From Gigaspora rosea (Eukaryota; Glomeromycota; Glomeromycetes; Diversisporales; Gigasporaceae), in assembly GCA_003550325.1 (NCBI GenBank), contig QKWP01000225.1, positions 109,106-173,105 on the forward strand: 64,000 bases of DNA, given 5' to 3'. Numbering within the stretch: the stretch's first letter is position 1; each line of letters opens with the position of its first letter. Below are positions 23,976 to 35,917 of this stretch, piece by piece. The notes beneath the pieces were generated by a model, which worked only from the letters and a program-made list of their open reading frames with translations, had not been told where the DNA came from and did no database searches. The position numbers and the translations under genes were made by a program.

Positions 23976-24182
23976 TATTTCAATAACATCGAATTCGGCC
24001 GAATTAATTTGGGCCAAATTTTTATCAGTTGTCCCAGAATGTAATACTGACACAGATCAATAATTACTGGAGCCATGGTTTGAGCCATTATGGCTTAAGC
24101 CGTGACTTCAATAGCCATGGCTCAAGCCAGAGCCACAGTTTTTTAAAGCCAAGCCAAGCCGCTTAAGCCATTAACAGCTCTA

Positions 24183-25905
24183 GGCCTGACAGAACAGGCT
24201 AATTACTTGCTGGCAGCGTCGTGTGACTTGGTACTTTTCAATGCAGTAAAATTTAGAAATACATATGAATTGACGTAATTTCCACAGTTCCACAAGTGTA
24301 AAATTGTAAAATTGTTATTAACATTAATAAATAACTTTAGCAATTCTACAATTCTACATATATTTATAGAATTGTAGAAATTAGTGCAGACATTTTAGAA
24401 TTTTAGAAATGGACGGCGATATGGCATATTTGCCTTATAAATACAGTAGAAGTACCGCATGCCAGTGTTGTACATGGGAAAGGACATGTGACGGGGACAT
24501 GATGTCCAGGACTGTTCGGGACAATTGTTCCTAAATTTCTGGGTCCGGACATATGTCCCAGAACCTAGTATATATTTTTACAATAATATCATATGATTGC
24601 ATGAAATAGAAATTCAATATCGTGGATCTCTATTTAACCCATTTATATTTGTTTACCCTACTCTAAAATTAACTTATAATCAATTTTTTTATATTCTATA
24701 CTTTTTTTTTAAACCTGAGGTATCAATTACTATAAAGAAATACTGTATAGAAATACTGTATATGCAGTAAGCTTTTTTCCTCTTTTCTTTAACTTTTTGT
24801 TTGCTATTGCTATCTGAATTTCTTTTATTATTCTGTCTCTTTCAATGAATGGGAGTGCCGGTTCTGGCATAGTATCCTTCCCTCATCTCTTGTTAACATA
24901 CTATATCCATATTTTGTATACAGTATTATTATCATATGGAGCCATACGTGGTTGAATAGATGTTGCATTAGATGCAATTACTATTTCCTAGGTAAGGCAA
25001 CCTTTTTTTTAAAAAATTATTTAATATAGTTAGTAATTTAAAATATTTTATTTACAATTTATTAAAGAAGGCAATAATGTATTAACAGTTAAAAATTGAC
25101 CTATGTCGTTCTTCAATCAGTAAAGCTATGAGATTAGTCCAAAGGGCGTACTGTAATTTAAAGCTATATCAATATATTTTCAGATAAGTAAAATTAAATA
25201 CTAGTTTTTTGTTTGAGAGTCTAGTATCTCTACTTATCTAGGGATTCTTATAGTAATTATCTGTTCAAATTTCTAAAGTCTTTTTATTTGAGCATTTAAT
25301 GTTTTTGCTTATTTACAGATTTTTATAATAGTCATTTGCTCTATAAACTCAATTCACCTATAGATTTTAAAAATTATAATTAAAATAATAATATTTAATC
25401 TATTGATATATCATATAATATTACAAATAAGCAGAATAATTGTGTTGATGATTTCTATACTTATCTCTTATATCTATATTACTATTTCTATTTCTAAAGT
25501 GCTAAATATCAAATTTAATTATATTATTAGGATTAAAATATTCTAAAAGAGAGATAGTTGGTAAGTTATTTCGATTATCTGGATCTAAACTTTCTATAGC
25601 AACTTATTATTTAATTACTTTATAATTATAATCATCCAATTCATCATCTTTATCTAGTATATTAGTTGTTGATGTCCAAGGGTAATGAAAGTCTTTTATT
25701 ACCAATGATAACAACAAGTTTTGTAGTATCCAGTAATAGTTTAATATTATTGCTTAGATCAAATATTCTTATGCATATGTATTAATTTCCCTTGAATATA
25801 CTAAATAAATACAAACAATCATTGATATAATCAATAATTTGATTAAATTATAGATTGAATCATTTTCTATAATAATGTTCTATATATATTGGATAATTTA
25901 TTTAT
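24183..25905. other. Gene-free AT-rich spacer
   Basis: No coding region. At 24470-24570, GGGACATG/ACATATGTCCC words form a diverged inverted arrangement, a possible small element. The rest holds nothing I can name. Confidence 0.35.
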
Positions 25906-26180
25906 TAATTGCTTAGAAATTACCATTAACAAATTGTAACAATTAGAAATTCCCATTGCTAGTTAATTCTATATTTATCATGTACCCGATATGTATCAAA
26001 TTAAAAAAAAATTTATGTAGTAAAATTATTTTTTATATCTNTTATTTATTAATTGCTTAGAAATTATCATTAACAATTTGTAACAATTAGAAATTCCCAT
26101 TGCTAGTTAATTCTATATTTATCATGTACCCGATATATATCAAATTAAAAAAAAATTTATGTAGTAAAATTATTTTTATC
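25906..26180. repeat. 135-bp direct duplication around a single N (26041)
   Basis: Bases 25906-26040 and 26042-26180 are nearly identical (shared TTATTTATTAATTGCTTAG, CATGTACCCGATAT). The single N between them suggests two overlapping contig ends that were not merged. Confidence 0.75.
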
Positions 26181-26429
26181 TTAACGGATATATTTTTTTT
26201 GAATATATAGAATATCTGCATTGTAAACAATGATTTAGAATTATAATATATGTAGATATAATTTTATTTTTATTATATATACACATCGGGTACCCAATAT
26301 ATGTAAGATTAGCCAAACTATACAATATATATATGATAGGTCACCGATATGTAGCATTTTATCTATTTTTTAACTATAGTCATATGGTACCCAATAGATA
26401 CCCAATATATTGGTTTTTGACCCGTGCAA

Positions 26430-26580
26430 TTAGGCTCCATGGCTGCAATGGCAGTGCAAGAACCTTATTAGTGAATAGTTAGGCTCTGCGGCTGCAGTGG
26501 CAGTGCAAAGACCTTATTAGTAGTAAGTTAGGCTCCACGGCTGCAGTAGCAAGGACCTTATTAGTGAATATTTAGGCTTC
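26430..26580 (+). repeat. Dispersed minisatellite, GGCTGC/GGCAGTGCA unit
   Basis: Three units of about 50 bp, each with TTAGGCTC, a GGCTGCAGTGGCAGTGCAA core and ACCTTATTAGT. The same unit is found at 41608-41735 (plus) and 63483-63610 (minus orientation). Confidence 0.7.
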
Positions 26581-26661
26581 GCGCTATACTCCAACACAAA
26601 CACTTTTCCTTTATTGTCTTTCAAAACCTTCCTCTACAATTATTCTTAACACATCCCTTAT

Positions 26662-27050
26662 TTTGTAGAGGTTCACAGGCAAATTTGCCTGTATAATTAC
26701 TATAAATATACCTCTGATCTAGTTTTTTAATCATTTAAGATATTTAAATAAAATTTGTTATTATAATATTTAAGAACAAGGATTTTTTATCACATGTAAG
26801 TTTGATTTACAAACTTTACATTGTGATTTTAAAAATTAATTGTCTGGCGAAAATTTTTGTACAGTATAATTTTATTTTTTTTTATTTTTTTTAAAAATTT
26901 TTTTTTAATTCTCCAACGGCAGCTTTTGCTGTTAGAATTTTATTTATTTTAATTTTTTTTTAATTTATTTTTTTTTATTAACTTTTATTTTTAAATAATT
27001 TTTTTTTATTATAATAATTAATTATTTTTATTTTTTAGTACGATAGATCT
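26662..27050. mobile_element. Partial second copy of the mariner-like element
   Basis: CAGGCAAATTTGCCTG followed by ATTACTATAAATATACCTCTG and TTTAAGATATTTAAATAAAAT parallels the left part of the element at 21107-21762. The TCCCTT terminus has changed to AGAGGTT and no right end is seen; the sequence passes into T-rich runs. Confidence 0.5.
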
Positions 27051-27055
27051 TGATA

Positions 27056-27245
27056 GAGATCCTGCAGATCTGCGATAGCATAATATGTGCATAATTCAGA
27101 TTTTACTGCAAAAGCATATACGACTGCTATACTCACATATCAAGATGAATTTCGCATAATTAATTATTGCATAATTCACATAATTCGAAGTATAAAGCAG
27201 GCAGAATTTGGGGTTTGTCACAACAGAAATTAGAATCCCTAGATC
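27056..27245. repeat. Uninterrupted copy of the repeat split at 13958-15012
   Basis: It runs from AGAGATCCTGCAGATCTGCG to TTAGAATCCCTAG, with AGAGATCC and ATCCCTAG-like ends in inverted orientation, and matches both halves of the interrupted copy in reverse. Confidence 0.6.
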
Positions 27246-28439
27246 TAGATTAGATCATCACGTGGATCAATTTTTTTTTATTTATATATATTTTTTTCCA
27301 CTTTTTTAATTTTTTTTCTGTCTTTTTTTTTTATATAACATTTTAATATTTTTAATATTTTTAATAATCTGTTTTTTTATTATTATATTATTTAGATTAA
27401 TTTATTTTTGTTATTTATTTTCCTGTTACTATACTTTTCAGATAACTTCGTCAGTACTTTATCATTAGGTGTTGTCCATTTGGAGCAACCTTTCTTTGTC
27501 ATTAGTGCTATAGCAATAGTTTCAGATTTCATTTTTTATAGTAAGTCGTTAGTCAATGCTTTGTCGTGTCAACTATTTTGGTATATTATTCGTCACTAGC
27601 ACTATTGGTGTTTTTTTTGTCATATTTTTGTTAACGTGCCTATTTCTAAATACTACTTTTTAGTTTATCTCTTTTTAGGTTCTTTGGGTAATTTCGTAAT
27701 TGCTCAGGTGTTGCTGATTTCAACGTTGCTTCGAGTGCATTTCAAAGTTTTTGCTTTGTGGTCTATTAGTTATTTTGAGCGTTTCTCGTATAACTACATA
27801 GTGTCTTGTTGCTGATTTTGACGTGTTTCAGGGTTTCTTGGCATTGATTTTTTTTGAGTGCCCTGTCAGTTTTCTTGAGTGCTCTTTGTTCGAGTTTGGG
27901 GTGTTTTCTATTTGAGTTCAAGTTCGTAGTGCTCTTTGTTCAAGTTTGTAGTGTTCTCTGTTTGAGTTCGTGGTGCTTTCTGTTCGAGTTCGTAGTGCTC
28001 TCTATTCAAGTTGGTGGTACTCTTTGTTCGAGTTCGTGGTTGCCTCAGGTGTCTTGTCGCTAATTTTGATAGTGCTTTGGTGTGTTTTGGGGTGTCTTGT
28101 AGATTTTACTTTGGGTACTTTGTTAGTTTTCTTGGGCGTTTTTGTGTAGCTTTATAGTTGCTTTAGGTTTTTTGTTACCAACTTGTTGAACTTTTTTTCT
28201 TTTTTTAGCAATATGGTTATTATTGTTTTTGCCTTTGTTAATGTTGTATTATCATTAGTGTTACATAAATTATTTGCTATAGAATTGTATATTATAGATA
28301 TTAGATTCCAATAAATAAATAAAAAAATAAAATTTTTATTAAATTGCTTTATATTATTGTTATAGCAAAGTAATAATTAGGTGATTGTAAAAAATATATG
28401 AATATTCGAATTTATTTTTTCACCACTTCAGTATTTTAT
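27246..28439. repeat. T/G-rich region with layered tandem repeats
   Basis: No gene. From about 27875 to 28050 a unit of 24-27 bp (GTTCGTAGTGCTCTCTGTTCGAGTT) repeats six to seven times. Around it a longer pattern, CTTGTTGCTGATTTTGACGTG, recurs near 27712, 27805 and 28058. Open frames in this part are Leu/Ser/Phe-rich repeat products. Confidence 0.55.
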
Positions 28440-28639
28440 ATCAGGTACATATCAGGTACATGATGTATTACAGAATTTATATATGCGATATATATATGGC
28501 ATGTATACAGCATGTATACTATATGTGTATTATATGTGTCTGACATGTGTCTGATATGTGACATGCACTCTACACATATCGGGTATGTGTATAAATATAT
28601 CCTACACATATCGGTCACATATCAAATACATATAATATA
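28440..28639. other. Short ATGTGT/CATATC repeat-rich flank of the Helitron
   Basis: Repeated CATGTATAC, GTGTCTGAC and ACACATATCGG words, with TACCCGATAT-like words that recur at 25980, 26280 and 36297. No gene seen; the open frames are products of the repeats. Confidence 0.35.
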
Positions 28640-31600
28640 CTAGCGTAATAGGTGACACGAAGTACCACCCATTTTTTTGTAATTATTTTTAATATAGAGT
28701 TAATTCTTTTAACATGATATGATGGCAATGGAGCTGATGTTTGATGATTACAATTAATTGGAGTAATGATGTTCAAGCTTATCATATTTATATTTAGCTT
28801 ATTAGGTGATTTAATAAATTGGTTATGTAAATGCTTAAAAAAATAGAACATATGTATGTTAATTATAAAAATTTTTTTTAGTTTGATAGTTTATAGATTA
28901 TATATATATATATATATATATATTAGGGTTTTGTGAGATAACATTTTGATTAATATATAACATGGTAAATAGAATAGATATGAGTAGATAATATGATATC
29001 ATGTATTAATGAAATGAGATAGTATAATTTTATAATAAAGATAAAATCAATTGAAATTTAATTAATTAGAATAATGTAACAATAAGATTAAAATTTAATT
29101 TGATGATATATAAATTAATAAGAAAGATAATTCAAACTTTTTTTATTTTTTTTTAGATTATTATATAATTTATAATATGTTAAATAAAAATAAAATAGAT
29201 ATTTATTAAGTTTTTTTTTTATTTTGATAAGCAGTTTTAATAAAATTATTTAAATAACAGACAAACTTTTTTTTAATAAGTTTAGAAATATAATAAAAGT
29301 TTGTAATTTTCTATTATGTGAACGTAAATACGTTATAAAGAGTTAGTGAATTTTATAATATTAAATAAGAATTTTTTTAATGAATTTAAAAATATAATAA
29401 GTTTGATAGTTAATTATATTATAAATTAATTTGAAAATTGTTTATTTGTGAAAATTAAAGTATAATCAGATCAATTAATAAATTATATTAATATAAAACA
29501 AAAACAATTATTGAAATATTTCTGGATAAACAATATTTTTTGTGCATCCTTCAATTTTAGGTTTACCAAGATATATACGTAATCTTTGCGAGAAGTTACT
29601 CTTGAACATGCAACATATAATTGTACATGAGAAAAAACAGGAGATGGAAGATACAAACCAACATGATTCATTGTTTGACCTTGAGACTTATTAATAGACA
29701 TGGCAAATGCAAGTTTGCAAGGAAATTGTCTGCATTGTAGTACAAATGGAAGAGATGTACTTGCAGAAGACAAAGTTATGCGAGGTAAGAAGACCTGTTT
29801 ACCAGCCAAAGGGCCATTAATAGGTTCTGCTTCAATAACATGATCTTGAAGAGTTTTACAAATTAAGCGAGTTCCATTGCATAAACCATCAGCTATATTA
29901 ATATTACGCAATAATATTATAGGAGCATTAACTTTAAGTGTTAATTTATGTGGAGGTAATTCACTAAAATTTAATGAATTTAAAAATTCTATAGAATATA
30001 AACTTTCATGAACGCATTATATGTTTCAGAATTTTTATCTAATAAATTTGCACTATAGTAAGTTTTTTCATTTTCAGAAAATTGGGCAAGAATTTTCATA
30101 TTAAGCATATCAACATCATGATTAAGTAGTGTAAGAATACCTCTTACTGTAAAGTATGTAGAATCTTGAACATGGGTTTGCAAATCAGAATACACAAAAT
30201 CTATTAAATTTTGAGGTGTATCAGATTGAATAACAATATCAGAAGGCAAACGTATAAACCCACTATCAGGTTGAACTTCAGGAGTAAGTCCTTCACCAAC
30301 CTGAAGCAGCCAATTAGCAAATTCAGATTGAGCTGCTATATCTGAAATATTTGCTGACTTATATAATTGCATATTAATTATTAATTTTCTTGTTTTAATA
30401 TATGGCCATAAATAAGACTGGCATAAACAGGCATTAACAATATCTTCTTGTCTACCTTTTGAAACAATTGGAAGAATTTGTCTAAAATCACCACCAAAGA
30501 CCATAGTCTTTCCACCAAATGGTATATGCTCTATTCTTGGATCAACTGTGCATTATATCACGAAATGTTCGATCAATAGCTTCAAAACCATGACGGTGTA
30601 GCATAGGTGCTTCATCCCAAATTATTAAAACAGTTTCCTTTAAGAGATTAGCTAAATCTGTTTGTAAAGATATGCTACATGTTGAATCTTCATTTAATTG
30701 AATAGGGATTTTGAAGCGAGAATGTGCTGTTCTGCCACCATCAAGTAATAATGAGGCAATTCCAGAAGAAGCAACTGCAAGTGCAATTTTTTTTTCTGAC
30801 CGAAATTTTGCTAACAAAATTTTGTAGAGAAATGTTTTTTCTGAACCTGCAGGACCATCAACAAAGATATATATAGGAATATTTTGTTCAATCGCTTTTA
30901 TTACCTCATTATATATACGTCGTTGGTCTTCGTTAAGATATAGAAGATTATGATCAAGATAAATACGAAGTATATCTTGGTTATAATTTAATTCTTCATT
31001 TAGTAATCGATTAGCATGATTACATGTAGTAGTAGGAATTGGCATATTAGGAAAATCTTTTAATGATTTGCCTTGTTGCATAAGAATATCTTCTAACTCA
31101 TGCAATGTGTAGGTTTCAATTTCTTGTTGTGTCAATTGAAGATTTGGATTATATAATATACGTCGCAGTTTATAAAGTATATCATCACCTAAATTATGCT
31201 TATACTTAATCCAGAGTTGTTCAGGTTGTGTTGGATAACAATTTAGCAAAATTGTTGCAAACAATTGTCGTAGTTGGTAACCTGATTTAATTTCTGATGC
31301 TTCTTTTAAACATTGATCCCATTCTAAGTCATCTTGCAGAAGACCTAATGCTCGACATGCATCTTTAAATGTTTGATAGAGGATATTATTTACAGTTCAA
31401 AAGATTGTGCACCTTTTACAACATTGAGTAGCATGCGCAAATAATATTGTTCACCTGTACCTGGATGTACAAAATATATTCGTCCAATTGTATTACCACT
31501 AATGTATTTATTCCATTTTTTTGTACGTTTGTCAAAAACAAACTTGTGAGGAAATTGTGCATAAGTCAAGTCTTTTGCTATTTGGTAAATATTTGGATCA

Positions 31601-33969
31601 CAATTAGCTTCAAACCATGCTGTCAAAGTGAATTTTTGATTATGTGCTCATTGAGCAATATTGATCAAAGGTTCATCATCAGAAAAAGTAACTAAATGTT
31701 GACCAGGAAGATGCACAACTAAACGTATAACATCTAGAGCTTCATCATGCATTTTATAATGCATAATACGCCAAACAGATTCATGTGCTGATACATAACG
31801 TATATCAATATACTGCTGAATCTCATCTACAATATTATCATTATTAAGTGCTATTGTTGCACGATTATGACCTTTGTAGATGTATTTAAATAAGTACTTA
31901 ACAGCATGTATTGAAGAACAAATTTCAACATTGATATGACAGTTAAATTTTTTACAAAGATATAAATTATGAGGTATAACCTATCGATTGTCAAGATCAA
32001 CTCCTTTGACTTTAATAGTTTGACCATTTTGGCGCTGACGATATATAGGATAGCCATCTTCATTTTGACTGGTTACTGCTTGAAAGGGCTTTGGATAACC
32101 TTTTGAACATTTGCCTTCTCACATGCAAGGTGCATGTGTATTATATTTTCCACATGGTCCATGTATCATACATTGTACTACAGTTGCATACTCATGTGGA
32201 AGGTCATGAGGATTTGGGATTTCTGCTGATACAATGCGATCATAATCTTCTGTTGTTAGTAGTTTAACATCAGGTGACAATACAATCAATATATGTGCAT
32301 GCAAAAGGCCACGCTTTTGTGACTCAATAACATAAATATATACAAGTGGTTTACCAAAAATACCATTTTTAAGAATATCTTTAAGAAGAGCTTTTAATTT
32401 TAATCGAAATATGCGAGCACAAATATTTGGTTGATCTTGGGGAGTTTGTCCAAATAGTAAAGCCATTTGAATTTCTGGCCAGTTTGGATTACATGTCATT
32501 GTAATAAATAGATCTGGTTTGCCCATTTGTCCAACAATAGTCATTGCATCTTGATATAATTGTTGCATATGGCGGGGACCACCAACAAAACTGGAAGGAA
32601 GTACAATTCAATGACCAACCTGGGATCCAGTTTGGGGTATTTCATCATGAACAGAAAGTGCATTTTGTAGTCCATTATATAGCTCAGCACGAATTTTTTT
32701 TTGATTATATTTTAAGTAATTAAGATGGTTTTGTTCAATACATGCATATGCATCAACTATATATTGTTGAATCAGACGCCTATTCAAATGTAATGCAAAT
32801 GAATTATGCTATCGTATTTGCAAGCGATAAGCATAATACTGCATCATTGTAACATAATGATCTTCTGTATTTGAATTATTATTTACTTGATGAACTGTAT
32901 TATTTGTGAGAATATAAGGATGCCAACCTGGATTTTCATATGGGAAAAGTAATACATAATGTAATGGAATATAAGAAGGATGTGTTTGTGAAATTCGCTT
33001 CAAACTACCATTTTGTTTGTAAAGCACAATATCTCTATTTGATGGCTCAGTTTCTTGACCATCACCTACCATAAGAACTGCAATTTCTGAAGCAGTAGGC
33101 ATTGAATACTGCTGTTCATTATGTGCTTTAATAATAACTAATTTTAAGCTTAAAACAGGATTTTTATATAAAATAGATGCAATTTGTCAAAAGATATGAA
33201 CATATGGGTTAATATTGTGTAGCATTTCCTGGAGCTGTTCAAGAATTGAATAGTCCAAATCAGGCATTAAACACTGTCTATAAGTTAATTTTTCTTCAGT
33301 ATCACAAATATAAATTTGAGCGAAAGCAGGTGCAACATTACTATCTGGTAAAAGTGAACCTATTTGATGGTACATTTCACCATGAATTTGAAAACTGTAA
33401 ACTCCTTGTGTACCAACTACATTTTGATAAATTTTGGCACCCATTGATGTAAATGCTAATAATGAGTTATATTTACAAATATTCTTTCGAAAATTACGGG
33501 ATCTGCTATCTTTTCCAATAAGCAATGAAAACAAAGGTTCTGGTGGTTGATTAACAGATGGCAATACTATTTTTCCATTGGCACAACAGGTACTAAAAAT
33601 TGGAGCAAGAGCACTACCAGCTACCTTTTCTTCTAACCAATGGAGTGCTACACATTGCAAACATTCTACTTCCATTGATCCTAGTTGGTGATGAATAACA
33701 GAAGTAGTATTATATATCTGCATACGGGCAGCATTAGACCCACGTAATTGATGAGCATTGCGTTTATATGCTGAACGTCGAGCTTTATAGCGATGGTCTG
33801 CTTGCTCATTTGATTCAGCTTCAATACGAAGTCTATAAGCTTTGCGTTGCTGAGCACACTGATTCTCAAATTGCTCAGCTGTGTATGACAATTTTCGATG
33901 TGCATAAGCTTTTCTAGCAAGTCGATTTCGACGTTCTCTTGGAGTCTCTGAAAATTGTGCAGTATTCAT
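28640..33969 (-). mobile_element. Helitron; 3' end defined, 5' end unresolved
   Basis: The element lies on the minus strand. Its 3' end reads GGTGGTACTTCGTGTCACC, an 8-bp hairpin with two G-T pairs, then seven bases and CTAG, immediately followed by T on the minus strand. This is the Helitron rule: hairpin, CTRR end, insertion between A and T. The coding part for Rep and helicase lies 0.8 kb inward. The 5' TC end must lie beyond 33969 in the AT-rich DNA up to about 35.4 kb; I could not place it. Confidence 0.75.
29483..33969 (-). pseudogene. Helitron Rep-helicase protein, broken
   Basis: From an ATG at 33969 the minus strand encodes a basic N-terminal region (RERRNRLARKAYAHRK), the Helitron-like N domain, then the Rep nuclease: FITMTCNPNWPEIQ, the two-histidine motif GLLHAHILIVL (about 32301), and the tyrosine motif KYLFKYIYKGHNRA (about 31895). 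After 31264 comes a PIF1-family helicase: Walker A DGPAGSEKTF (about 30856), where family members have GTGKT, Walker B LIIWDEAPML, GGDFRQILP, and the late motifs SINKSQGQT and LYVACSRVTS (about 29600). Six in-frame stops break the Rep half (TGA four times, TAG twice). Frame shifts occur near 31385, 30545 and 30000. The Gly-to-Glu change in Walker A would also disable ATP binding. Rep nicks and rolling-circle replicates the element; the helicase unwinds it. Confidence 0.85.
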
Positions 33970-35440
33970 CTAAGAAGAATATAATAGTTAATATAAAGCA
34001 AAATTTGAAAAGGTAGTATATAAAGTAAGTATTGGAATTATGGCACAGTAACAATTATGGCTCATATATGATATCTTATAATACAGTGATAATAATTAGA
34101 TAATTTTACTACCATTCGATTTATCTCAATAAAACAAATTGAATATTAATAAAATCATCTAATTTGGATCATTGGATCACAATATTAATGCTTAAATAAA
34201 ATGAATAAAAGTTAATTTTATTAAAATCTAATTATCCTATGTTAATAATAGCTTTTTTTATCAAATAAAATGACCTTCATTATTAAAATAATTCTGTTTG
34301 TCATAACAAATTCTATTTATCTCTAAAGTTTCATAAAAATTGGATAATTTTTTATTAATAATCATTTGTAAAAAAATTTAGTTAATAGATTCTTTTGGTA
34401 CAAAAATGTAGTTTATAAAAATTAGTTAATAAAAAATTATTTGATTTTTATGAAAATTTAAAGTAAGTAAAACATATATTGATGAATAAAATTAATTATT
34501 AATAAAGGTTGATTTACTTGATAAAAAATTTGTTAACAATGCATCAAAGTAATTTTTTTTCACTTTTAAAATTTAATTTTTATTGCTAATAACTTTTGAT
34601 ATAGTGATTGGATAAAATGATTCTGTTACCATTCAACTCAAATCATTGAGAAGAATCGAATGTTTCAAAATTGTTTTATTCTAATCATTAGATCACATGA
34701 TAATTATCATAAATGTAAATTCCCAGTATCACCATCAAAAATTTATCCCACATGATTATCAACCAATAAAAGACCATAATATAACGCAATCAGAAAAATT
34801 CAAAACAAATGTCACAAAACATCTCTTTTGTCATAAAAAACTTATTTCTCAAAAGATTGCATAAGAAACCAAATTTTTGAACTAACAAAAAGTTTTCCTT
34901 AAGCGATTTTACTATATAATAATCTAATCCAACCCTAACTGGGCACTCGTCCTAACACAAACCTAGCATAGACAAACTTGAAAATATTGGTAATGATCAT
35001 GTGGGGTAGGCGATACTTAAATATTACCTGTGCAATAATACCTTAAATTAATGGTTCTCAAAAATTCATCATAATTTCAAAAAGTTTTAGAAATAATATT
35101 TTCAGCAAAATCATAACATACTTATACTCTTTCGTCAAAGAACTTACCACAGGGATTCAAATATCAAATAAATAAATACAGTATTTTCTGTTTATATGAT
35201 GTGTAAGAGTATCTAAATCTTCCTCTTCTTGTTACGGGTGAATTGTATACAGTTAAGTAATAGGATGAAGAAAAATTTACAAAAGGCACCTCGTCAAAAG
35301 CGTGACTACAATGATTTGAAATATGATAGAGATTTTTTTAAGATGGTTTAATTAGTTGTTAACCCGAAGATTCATATTTTTACAACGAATTATAAGCCCT
35401 GAACCCTCCCAACCCGTATAGAATCCTGCAATTTAGTGGC
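33970..35440. other. AT-rich stretch containing the hidden Helitron 5' end
   Basis: No gene. Two diverged copies of a segment with ATTACCATTC and AATCATT...GGATCAC words lie at about 34105-34190 and 34625-34695. At 34860-34950 there is a module ending in CCAACCCTAACTGGG, related to the telomere-like modules at 37.1 and 49.5 kb. Confidence 0.3.
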
Positions 35441-35917
35441 GGTGTTACAATAAGTTGGGAAAGCTTGATGAAATTTGGCCGGCTTAGTTCAATCGTAACA
35501 AAGAGTAATTAAAGTTAAATGGTTCATAACAATAATAAAATTACACAAATAATTACGGGTATAAGTGTTCTCTTTATTAATATGAATCAATACATCAGGT
35601 TAATACAATAATACTAAATAATATCTACAATCACTAACTAATCCTGTTCACCCTCCATAAGCTGTAACCAAACCCTTATACATATTTTAAATCGTATGGG
35701 GGCCTTAATAACTCGTTTGGAGATTCAATCACCTGTTTGGAGATTCAATCACCCGCTTAGAGATTCGATCACCCGCTTAGAGTTGATAACCCGTTTTGAG
35801 ATTTGATCATCCATTTGGAGATCTAATCACCCGACTATGCCACAAACCATGCCAAAATAAGAAATACATAACAATAAAAAAAAATGATGCTAATTAAAAT
35901 AAAAATTGAGCATAATA
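35441..35917 (-). mobile_element. Solo LTR, minus orientation
   Basis: The block is shared with 46367-46770 (ATAAGTTGGGAAAGC near one end, AAAATTGAGCATAA at the other) and contains about seven copies of a 20-bp unit CGTTTGGAGATTCAATCACC. In reverse orientation it has a TATA-like box and, downstream, AATAAAGAGAACAC. GTGGC flanks both ends (35436-35440 and 35918-35922), although the exact LTR terminus leaves two extra bases on the left. No retrotransposon genes are adjacent. Confidence 0.6.

Larger units (their letters stand above)
22254..24182. mobile_element. Outer hAT-like element, 1.93 kb
   Basis: The ends TAGAGATGTTAACGGCT (22254) and, inverted, TAGAGCTGTTAATGGCT (ending 24182) are terminal repeats of 17 bp with two mismatches. 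Flanking octamers GCCTTGAC and GGCCTGAC agree at six of eight positions, compatible with an 8-bp hAT target duplication. AGCC-rich subterminal words (GAGCCAAGCCAGCC, GCCAAGCCAAGCCG) lie inside both ends. No transposase ORF is present. The element contains another hAT-like insertion and a long tandem repeat. Confidence 0.65.

Noticed and set aside
27854-28063. Leu/Ser/Phe-rich frame resembling membrane segments
   Set aside because: It is the translation of a 24-27 bp tandem repeat.
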